DNA of 20,495 nt. Source: JBJXGF01 sp046153015 (GTDB lineage: Bacteria; Actinomycetota; Acidimicrobiia; Acidimicrobiales; CAIXPF01). The notes beneath the pieces were generated by a model. That model was not told where the DNA came from and ran no database searches. It saw only the letters and a program-made list of their open reading frames with translations. Of the stretch, positions 7,090 through 12,927 are shown one piece after another. Position numbers and translations under genes: made by a program. Where the stretch lies: contig JBJXGF010000381.1 in assembly GCA_046153015.1 (NCBI GenBank), positions 1-20,495 on the forward strand, written 5' to 3'. Numbering within the stretch: position 1 is the stretch's first letter; each line of letters starts with the position of its first letter.

Positions 7090-7994
7090 CCAGCCGGCCC
7101 GGCGCGGCGCTGGAGGCCTTCGCCGAGGAGGTGGGCGCCGAGGGTCCGGTGGCGGCGGCCGGGGGGCGCACGCAGTGGAGCCTCGGCGGCGAGCTGGATC
7201 CCGCGGCGCGGGTGGTGCGCGCCCCGGCGGGAATCTGCGAGTACAACCCGGCGGAGATGACCGTCCGGGTGCTGGCCGGCACCCCCACCGACGAGCTCGC
7301 CGCCGCGCTGGGCGAGCGCGGCCAGTACGCCAACCTCCCGGTCCGCCCGGGCGGCACGGTGGGCGGCGCGCTCGCCGCCGGGCGGTCCACGCTCGGCCGC
7401 CTCGGGCGGGGCCCGATCCGCGAGACGCTGCTGCAGCTCCGCTGGGTGTCGGCCGAGGGGGTGCTGGTCAAGGCAGGCGGTCCGGTCGTGAAGAACGTCA
7501 CCGGGTTCGACCTCTGCCGCCTGGCGGTCGGCTCGCTCGGCACGCTGGGCCTGTTCGGCGAGGTGATCCTGCGCACCAGGCCGCTGCCGGCGGTGAGCCG
7601 CTGGTTCGCCGGCGAGGTCGAGCCCTGGGGCCTGCGGTCCCGGTTCTACTGGCCGGGCGCGATCCTGTGGAACGGGTCGCGCACGTGGCTGCTGCTCGAA
7701 GGCCACGCCGGCGACGTCGCCGACGACGCCGCGGTCGCCGCCCGGCTGGGGCTGGCCGAGACCGACTCGCCGCCCGACCTCGGCCCCCATCGCCTGTCGC
7801 TGCGGCCGAGCGCGCTCCCCGGCTTCGCCGCCCCGGAGGGGTTCGTGGCCGAGGTCGGGGTGGGCGTGGTGCACCTCCGGGCGCCGGCTCCGCCGCCGGC
7901 GGTCGACCCGGTGGTGGCCGAGCTCAACCAGCGGGTCAAGGCGGCGTTCGATCCCATCGGCCGGCTCAACCCCGGCCGCCGCGTGCTGCCATGA
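7086..7994 (+). CDS. glcE: Glycolate oxidase subunit GlcE (second FAD-binding subunit)
   Basis: GlcE is a truncated FAD-binding PCMH-type subunit that pairs with GlcD. The 302-residue product shows VRPGGTVGGALAAG, GPIRETLL and VKNVTGFDLCRLAVGSLGTLG, the typical order of FAD-contact motifs in GlcE. It lacks the long C-terminal oxidase domain of GlcD, and it ends in FDPIGRLNPGR, the usual GlcE C-terminus. GTG 7086 overlaps the glcD stop in a GTGA arrangement, so translation is probably coupled. The length is a little under the common 350 residues but all main motifs are present. Confidence 0.9.
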   Translation: MTSRPGAALEAFAEEVGAEGPVAAAGGRTQWSLGGELDPAARVVRAPAGICEYNPAEMTVRVLAGTPTDELAAALGERGQYANLPVRPGGTVGGALAAGRSTLGRLGRGPIRETLLQLRWVSAEGVLVKAGGPVVKNVTGFDLCRLAVGSLGTLGLFGEVILRTRPLPAVSRWFAGEVEPWGLRSRFYWPGAILWNGSRTWLLLEGHAGDVADDAAVAARLGLAETDSPPDLGPHRLSLRPSALPGFAAPEGFVAEVGVGVVHLRAPAPPPAVDPVVAELNQRVKAAFDPIGRLNPGRRVLP

Positions 7995-8007
7995 GCGGAG
8001 GCCGGCG

Positions 8008-9171
8008 ATGACCCTGCACCTGCCCGACGAGGAGCTCGGCCAGTGCGTGGCCTGCGGCCTCTGCCTGCCGCACTGCCCGACGTTCCGGGTCACCGGCGAG
8101 GAGCGGGCCTCGCCCCGCGGGCGGATCGAGGCCATGCGCCAGGTCCAGTGGGGCGGCCTCCCGATCGACGAGTCCTTCGTCGACATGATGGACGCCTGCG
8201 TGCAGTGCCGGGGCTGCGAGACGGCGTGCCCGTCGGGGGTGCCGTTCGGGCGGCTCATGGAGACCACCCGGGAGACTCTCGTCGCCGAGGCCGGCTACCA
8301 GCCGTGGCATCGCCGGCTGGGGTATCGGGTGCTCGGCCGGCGCCGGCTGCTGCTGGGGCTGTCCAGCCTCCTCGCTTTCGCGCAAGCCGCGCGTCTGGCG
8401 CCGCGGCGGGTCACCGACCGGTTGGGCCTGCCCCGGGTTCCGCTGCGGCGGGGGCGGCTGGCGCCCTCGGGTCACGACGTGTGGCTCTTCACCGGCTGCG
8501 TGATGGACGCGTGGCAGCGGCCGGTGCACGCCGCGGCCAAGCGGCTGGTGGAACGCACCGGCGCCGGCGTGGCGCTGCCCGGCCCGGGCGCCGCCTGCTG
8601 CGGGGCGCTGCACGAGCACGCCGGGCTCGGCATCGAGGCCCGGCGGCTGGCGCAGCGCACCATTGCCGCGCTGGGCGGCGACGCGCCGATCCTGGTCGAC
8701 TCCGCCGGCTGCGGCGCGATGCTGAAGGACTACGGCCACCTCCTGGGCACGCCCGAGGCGGCGGCGTTCAGCGCCCGGGTGTACGACATCAACGAATGGC
8801 TCGCCGCCCGCATCGAGCAGCTCCCGGCGCCGCCGCCGGGCGCCCCCCGCCCTGTTGTCGCCGTGCAGGACCCGTGCCACCTCCGCCACGTGCAGCGCAC
8901 CCACGAGTCGGTCCGCCGCCTCCTCGCGCCGTTCGTCGAGGTCGTGGAGCTGGACGACGAGGGCCTCTGCTGCGGCGCCGGCGGCGCCTACTCGGTGCTG
9001 CGCCCCGAGCTGTCCCAGGCGATCCGGGCCCGCAAGCTCGACTCGATCGAGCGGTCGGGCGCGCCGCTCGTGGCCAGCGCCAACCCGGGCTGCGCGATGC
9101 ACCTCGCCGCGGCCGGTGTGGCGGTGCGCCACCCGGTCGAGCTCGTCGACGAGGCGCTCGGCGGGGGGTGA
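8008..9171 (+). CDS. glcF: Glycolate oxidase iron-sulfur subunit GlcF
   Basis: GlcF carries electrons from the flavin subunits GlcD and GlcE toward the membrane quinone pool. The 387-residue product has two 4Fe-4S ferredoxin motifs near the N-terminus: C13, C16, C19, C23 and C64, C67, C70, C74. Two cysteine-rich CCG modules follow, one with CCGALHEH (from C197) and one with CCGAGGAYSV. This is the standard GlcF and heterodisulfide-reductase-like layout. ATG 8008 follows GGAGG at 7997-8001 and starts 13 bp after glcE, so it belongs to the same operon. Confidence 0.93.
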   Translation: MTLHLPDEELGQCVACGLCLPHCPTFRVTGEERASPRGRIEAMRQVQWGGLPIDESFVDMMDACVQCRGCETACPSGVPFGRLMETTRETLVAEAGYQPWHRRLGYRVLGRRRLLLGLSSLLAFAQAARLAPRRVTDRLGLPRVPLRRGRLAPSGHDVWLFTGCVMDAWQRPVHAAAKRLVERTGAGVALPGPGAACCGALHEHAGLGIEARRLAQRTIAALGGDAPILVDSAGCGAMLKDYGHLLGTPEAAAFSARVYDINEWLAARIEQLPAPPPGAPRPVVAVQDPCHLRHVQRTHESVRRLLAPFVEVVELDDEGLCCGAGGAYSVLRPELSQAIRARKLDSIERSGAPLVASANPGCAMHLAAAGVAVRHPVELVDEALGGG

Positions 9172-9176
9172 GGGCG

Positions 9177-9377
9177 ATGGCCGGGGAGTTCGACGAGATC
9201 CGCCGCCGCCTGGAGGACATCTCCGAGGAGCTGGCCGAGCTGGCCATCGCGCGCCTGCGCGACTCGATCGACGCCGGCGGCGCCGAGCTGCCGGTGGACG
9301 AACGCCGCCTCACCCGAGCCCGCCGGGCGGTGGAGAAGGCGGCGGCGATCCTGCAGGAGCCGGACCGCTCCGGCTGA
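9177..9377 (+). CDS. Small helical protein of unknown function at the end of the glc operon
   Basis: The function is not recognised. The 66-residue product is rich in Glu, Arg, Ala and Leu. It has a heptad-like first half (residues 4-30, EFDEIRRRLEDISEELAEL onward) that probably forms a coiled coil. A second helix from about residue 43 covers the stretch RRLTRARRAVEKAAAILQE. No signal peptide or membrane segment is present. It starts 5 bp after glcF behind a strong GGGGGGTGAGGG site, so it is very likely translated with glcDEF. A role as a small accessory or regulatory subunit is possible but unsupported. It faces the lipoprotein gene 9388-9858 tail to tail with only 10 bp between. Confidence 0.7.
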   Translation: MAGEFDEIRRRLEDISEELAELAIARLRDSIDAGGAELPVDERRLTRARRAVEKAAAILQEPDRSG

Positions 9378-9380
9378 AAG

Positions 9381-9396
9381 GCGGCCGCTAGGCCGC
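9381..9396. terminator. Short hairpin between convergent genes
   Basis: GCGGCC (9381-9386) and GGCCGC (9391-9396) pair across a 4-nt GCTA loop that contains the stop codon of the minus-strand lipoprotein gene. Being symmetric, it could act on transcripts from both sides. It lacks T-runs. Confidence 0.35.
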
Positions 9397-9858
9397 TCGG
9401 TTGGGGGCGGCGCTGGTGGTGGTGGTCGGCGGCGCCGGCTGGAGCGCCGCCGCGCACGCCCAGGGCCGCCAAGACTGCTCGGCGCGCACGAACAGCGCCC
9501 ACGCCACCTCGATGTTCGGCTCGGGGCGCAGGAGGTCCATCATCGCCCAGCCCCGGGGGCGGACCAGCGTGTCGAGGTGGACGTCGCTGATCTGGAACAG
9601 CCCGTAGTGGGCGCCGTTGCGGGCGGCGGGGTCGAGGCTCGACTCGCAACGGGCGATCGCCACCGCCTCGGCCCCCCGAGCGCCGAACCGGCCCTGGATG
9701 AGGGCGCTGATCCGGGCGCGTTCGGCCGAGGCCGACACGTACCGCTCCCTCGTCACCGCCGGCGAGCTGCATCCCAACGAGATCGAGGCCAAGGCCGCGG
9801 CGGCGAGCAGCGGCGCGAACGGGGCGGACCGACGTCGGCGGCTCACCCGCCTGGTCAT
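9388..9858 (-). CDS. Secreted lysozyme-like (SLT/Rpf-type) putative lipoprotein
   Basis: The 156-residue product starts with Arg-rich residues, then a hydrophobic segment ending in SLGC (C30), a probable though non-canonical lipobox. After export and lipidation it would sit on the outer face of the membrane. The core at about residues 45-140 is lysozyme-like: a catalytic Glu candidate (E72) in ARCESSLDP, then YGLFQIS. A second Cys in SWRPWAC could pair with C71, as in resuscitation-promoting factors. The Thr/Pro tail is probably disordered. The likely role is cleavage of cell-wall glycan strands. The gene is 52 bp after cofG on the same strand and may be co-transcribed with it. No strong ribosome-binding site precedes ATG 9858; an in-frame GTG 12 bp downstream (9846) is an alternative start. 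Confidence 0.75.
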   Translation of the reverse strand: MTRRVSRRRRSAPFAPLLAAAALASISLGCSSPAVTRERYVSASAERARISALIQGRFGARGAEAVAIARCESSLDPAARNGAHYGLFQISDVHLDTLVRPRGWAMMDLLRPEPNIEVAWALFVRAEQSWRPWACAAALQPAPPTTTTSAAPNRAA

Positions 9859-9910
9859 CGGCGCCGCGGCGGCCCACCTTGAGCGAGGCGGGGCGAGGCC
9901 GAGCGGCGGC

Positions 9911-11023
9911 TCAGCGCTCGGCGGCGGCGAAGAGCTCGGGGACCGCCCGCCCGAACCCGTCGGGCAGGCTGCGGCGGGCGACCGGCTCGACCAGCGCCGG
10001 GTCGAGCCAGACGGCCCCGTCGCGCACGTACTCGGGGTAGATGGTGAGGCGGGGGGCGAGCGAGAAGCCGGCGGCCGCGCTCACCGCCCGCAGCCGGGCC
10101 AGCGCCGGCCACGGCCGCTCGGGGTTCACGAAGTCGGCCGTGACGGGCGACACCCCGCCCCAGTCGTCGATCCCGGCGGCGAGCAGCACGCCGAAGTCGT
10201 CGGACAGGTTGGGCGGGGCCTGCAGGTGAACGCTCGGGGGCAGGATCAGCCGGGCCAGCGCGATCGCGTCGAGATACTCCTCGGGCGGGCAGGGCGGCGC
10301 CGTGCGCATCCGCGTGCCGTCCTTGGGCAGGAAGTTCTGCACGATCACCTCCTGCACGTGGCCGTGCGCCCGGTGCGCCTCGGCGATGGCCTCGAGCGCG
10401 TCGACGCGGTCCTGGCGGGACTCGCCGATCCCCACCAGGATGCCGGTGGTGAACGGGATCCGCAGGCGACCGGCGGCGTCGAGCGTGGCGAGGCGGCGGG
10501 CGGGCGTCTTGTCGGGCGAGCCCTCGTGGCAGGCGAGATCGGGGTTGACCGACTCGAGCATCATGCCCTGCGAGAGCGAGACGGTGCGCAGCAGCGCCAG
10601 CTCGTCGGGGTAGAGGGCGCCGGCGTTGGCGTGGGGGAGCAGGCCGGCGCCGTCGAGCACGGCCCGGCCGGCGGCGGCGAGGTAGGCCACCGTGGAGGCG
10701 TGGCCGTGCTCGGCCAGCCAGTCGGCGGCGGCGGCGTAGCGCAGCTCGGGCCGCTCGCCGAGCGTGAACAACGCCTCGTGGCAGCCGGCCCGGGCGCCGG
10801 CGGCGGCGATGGCGCCCACCTGCTCGAGCGACAGGTACGGGTGGTCGAGCCGGGCGGGGGGCTGCGCGAACGTGCAGTAGTGGCAGCGGTCGCGGCAGAG
10901 CATGGTGAGCGGGATGAACACCTTGGGCGAGAACGTGACCCTGGCGCCGAACGCGCGGTCGCGCACCGCCCGCGCCCGGGCCATCAGCTCGTCGAGCGGC
11001 AGCGACAACAGTTCCCCGGCCAT
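9911..11023 (-). CDS. cofG: FO synthase subunit 1, radical SAM protein CofG
   Basis: CofG, acting with CofH, builds the deazaflavin FO, the chromophore of coenzyme F420, from tyrosine and a pyrimidine precursor of flavins. The 370-residue product has the radical SAM cluster motif C43-RDR-C47-HY-C50, preceded by SPKVFIPLTMLC. Conserved CofG segments follow: EALFTLGERPE, GLLPHANAGALYP, GMMLE, GSPDKTP, IPFTTGILVGIGE, VQEVIVQNFLPK, QAPPNLSDDF, DDWGGVSP and NPERPWPAL. Most actinobacteria fuse CofG to CofH as FbiC (about 850 residues). Here CofG ends on its own and no cofH is in the window. TAGCGT lies 8 nt before ATG 11023 with no Shine-Dalgarno site, suggesting its own leaderless promoter downstream of the pgl-like gene. 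Confidence 0.95.
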   Translation of the reverse strand: MAGELLSLPLDELMARARAVRDRAFGARVTFSPKVFIPLTMLCRDRCHYCTFAQPPARLDHPYLSLEQVGAIAAAGARAGCHEALFTLGERPELRYAAAADWLAEHGHASTVAYLAAAGRAVLDGAGLLPHANAGALYPDELALLRTVSLSQGMMLESVNPDLACHEGSPDKTPARRLATLDAAGRLRIPFTTGILVGIGESRQDRVDALEAIAEAHRAHGHVQEVIVQNFLPKDGTRMRTAPPCPPEEYLDAIALARLILPPSVHLQAPPNLSDDFGVLLAAGIDDWGGVSPVTADFVNPERPWPALARLRAVSAAAGFSLAPRLTIYPEYVRDGAVWLDPALVEPVARRSLPDGFGRAVPELFAAAER

Positions 11024-11031
11024 GGCCCGCC

Positions 11032-11037
11032 ACGCTA
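11032..11037 (-). promoter_or_regulatory. Candidate leaderless promoter -10 (TAGCGT) of cofG
   Basis: On the minus strand TAGCGT is followed by 8 nt and then ATG 11023, with no ribosome-binding site in between. It lies in the 42-bp gap after the pgl-like gene, so cofG may be transcribed independently of the sugar-phosphate genes. Confidence 0.5.
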
Positions 11038-11065
11038 CAGGCCGGCGCGGGACCGGCCGGCGGCG

Positions 11066-11758
11066 CTACTCCAACGCCCCGGCGGCCGCCGGATCGGCCA
11101 GCCACACGAGCTCGTCGCACACGATCCGGCTGGCCGGCGCCCGCCCGGCCGCCACCTCGGCCAGCGCCTCGCGCTTGTCGGCGCCCTGCACGGTCACGAG
11201 CACCAGGCGGGCCTTGGCGATGGCGGGGTAGGTGAGCGTGATCCGGGCCGGCCGGGCGCCGGTTGGGTCCTCCGCCAGGCACACCAGCTCCGCCGGGCCC
11301 GCCGCCAGCGCCTTCGTGCCGGGGTAGAGGCCGGCCACGTGACCCTGCGCGGAGAGGCCGAGGTGCACCACGTCGAAGCGGTCGACCCCGGCCAACAGGC
11401 TCTGGTAGTCCGCCAGGCCGCCGTCGGGGCGTATCGGGTGGATCGAGTTCGCCGCGCCGACCCGCTCCAGCAGCGCCGCCTTGGCCATCTCGTAGTTCGA
11501 GGGCCCCTCGGCGGCCGCCGCCTCGTCGCCCCAGAACAGGTCGACCTTCCACCAGTCGATCTGCTGCTCGGCGTGGGCGGCCAGGCGCTCGTAGCAGAGC
11601 CGGGCCGTCTCGCCGCCGGAGAGCACCAGGGAGTAGAGCTCGTTGGGACGGTAATGGAACGCCTCGACCACCCGCTCGGCGAACTCGCCGGGCACGTCGT
11701 CGACCACCACGAGGGCGCCGTGCAGCACCGCGCCGAGGTCACGGCCTGCGCCGCTCAC
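11066..11758 (-). CDS. pgl: 6-phosphogluconolactonase family protein with altered active site
   Basis: 6-phosphogluconolactonase hydrolyses 6-phosphogluconolactone in the oxidative pentose phosphate pathway. The 230-residue product has the family fold markers: LVLSGGETA (sugar-phosphate loop, 45-52), DLFWGDE (73-79), PSNYEMA (86-92), HLGLSAQGHVAGLYPGT (132-148) and ARITLTYPAI. Two positions that are normally conserved differ. The Arg of the usual GDER is Ala (A80), and the Asp of the usual GPDGH is Gln (Q138), while the His (H140) is kept. The enzyme may therefore have altered or reduced activity. It follows tal by 34 bp on the same strand, as expected for a tkt-tal-pgl cluster, but zwf and opcA are absent. 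GTG 11758 is preceded by a G-rich site. Confidence 0.8.
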   Translation of the reverse strand: MSGAGRDLGAVLHGALVVVDDVPGEFAERVVEAFHYRPNELYSLVLSGGETARLCYERLAAHAEQQIDWWKVDLFWGDEAAAAEGPSNYEMAKAALLERVGAANSIHPIRPDGGLADYQSLLAGVDRFDVVHLGLSAQGHVAGLYPGTKALAAGPAELVCLAEDPTGARPARITLTYPAIAKARLVLVTVQGADKREALAEVAAGRAPASRIVCDELVWLADPAAAGALE

Positions 11759-11768
11759 CGCCGCCCCC

Positions 11769-11783
11769 CGCGCGCGTGCGCGC
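11769..11783. repeat. Alternating CG tract between tal and pgl
   Basis: Fifteen bases of alternating pyrimidine and purine, almost all CG steps, lie in the 34-bp tal-pgl gap. The tract is near-palindromic, so it could fold into a short hairpin or favour Z-DNA. It may also simply reflect base composition. Confidence 0.35.
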
Positions 11784-11792
11784 CGCTGGGTC

Positions 11793-12908
11793 TCAGGAGC
11801 GGTCTCCTTGGACCCGTCCCAGCTCCTCGATGCGCCCGTTCAGCGTGGCGATCAGCTCGTCGAAGGACTTCGCGAACGACGACACGCCCTCGCGCTCGAG
11901 CCGACCGGCCACGTCGGCGAGGTCGACGCCCACCGCGGCGAGCGCCTGCCACACCGCCTCGGCGCCGGCTGGGTCGGCGTCGACGGTGCGGGCGACGGTC
12001 CCGTGGTCCTCGAAGGCCTCGAGCGTGGATTCGGGCAGGGTGTTCACCGTGTCGGGCCCGATCAGGCGGTCCACGTAGAGCGTGTCGGGGTAGGCGGCGT
12101 TCTTCGTCGACGTCGACGCCCACAACGGACGCTGCACGCGGGCGCCTCGGCCCGCCAGCGCCTCCCAACGGGGGCCGGCGAAACGCCGCTGGAACAGGGC
12201 ATACGCCAGCTGCGCCTGCGCCACCGCCGCCTTGCCCCGCAGCGCGAGGGCCTCGTCGCCGCCGATCTCCTCCAAGCGCCGGTCGACCTCGGTGTCGACT
12301 CGGCTCACGAAGAACGACGCCACGCTCGACACCGCTGACAGGTCGGCCAAGGCGCAGGCCTCGAGCCCCGCGAGGTACGCCTCGATCACCTGGTCGTACC
12401 GCTCGAGGGAGAAGATCAACGTCACGTTCACGCTGCGGCCCTCGGCCACGAGGCGGCGGAACGCCTCCACGCCCTCGACCGTGGCCGGGACCTTCACGTA
12501 CAGGTTGGGGGCGGCGAGGCGTTCGTGCAGCGCACGGGCGGACGCGGCGGTGGCGTCGGCGTCGTGGGCGAGGGCGGGATCGACCTCGAGCGAGACGTAC
12601 CCGTCGAGCCCGCTGCTGTCCTCCCACACCGGGCGGAGCACGGCCAGCGCGTCGGCGATGTCCCGCCCGACCAGCTCCCAGTAGGCGTCGCTGACCGTGC
12701 CGCCGGCCCGGGCCAGCTCGCCGAGCTGCTCGGCGTAGTCCGGGGACCCGGCGATCGCCTTCTGGAAGATCGTCGGGTTGGAGGTGATGCCGCGCACGCC
12801 GCGCTCCACCCAGCGGGCGAGCTCCCCGGTGGTGAGCCACCCCCGTTGCAGGTTGTCGAGCCACGGGCTCTGGCCCTGGGTTTCGTAGAGCTGGTGCAGC
12901 CTAGTCAT
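11793..12908 (-). CDS. tal: Transaldolase
   Basis: Transaldolase moves a dihydroxyacetone unit between sugar phosphates in the non-oxidative pentose phosphate pathway. The 371-residue product fits the long actinobacterial type. It has RGITSNPTIFQKAI (39-52), GYVSLEVDP (103-111) and PNLYVKVPAT with the Schiff-base Lys at K139. Further segments are SVNVTLIFSLERY, the VSSVASFFVSRVDTEVDRRL stretch and RPLWASTSTKN. ATG 12908 is chosen because GAGGAAG lies 8 nt upstream and the first residues (MTRLHQLYETQGQSPWLDN) match the usual family N-terminus. The frame is open further upstream, but that part overlaps transketolase. Only 19 bp separate it from tkt, so the two genes form an operon. Confidence 0.95.
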   Translation of the reverse strand: MTRLHQLYETQGQSPWLDNLQRGWLTTGELARWVERGVRGITSNPTIFQKAIAGSPDYAEQLGELARAGGTVSDAYWELVGRDIADALAVLRPVWEDSSGLDGYVSLEVDPALAHDADATAASARALHERLAAPNLYVKVPATVEGVEAFRRLVAEGRSVNVTLIFSLERYDQVIEAYLAGLEACALADLSAVSSVASFFVSRVDTEVDRRLEEIGGDEALALRGKAAVAQAQLAYALFQRRFAGPRWEALAGRGARVQRPLWASTSTKNAAYPDTLYVDRLIGPDTVNTLPESTLEAFEDHGTVARTVDADPAGAEAVWQALAAVGVDLADVAGRLEREGVSSFAKSFDELIATLNGRIEELGRVQGDRS

Positions 12909-12927
12909 CAGGTTCGCTTCCTCGGTC

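Noticed and set aside
9617..12694. Very long plus-strand open frame opposite cofG, pgl and tal
   Set aside because: It crosses three minus-strand genes with clear motifs and becomes a low-complexity Arg/Pro stretch.
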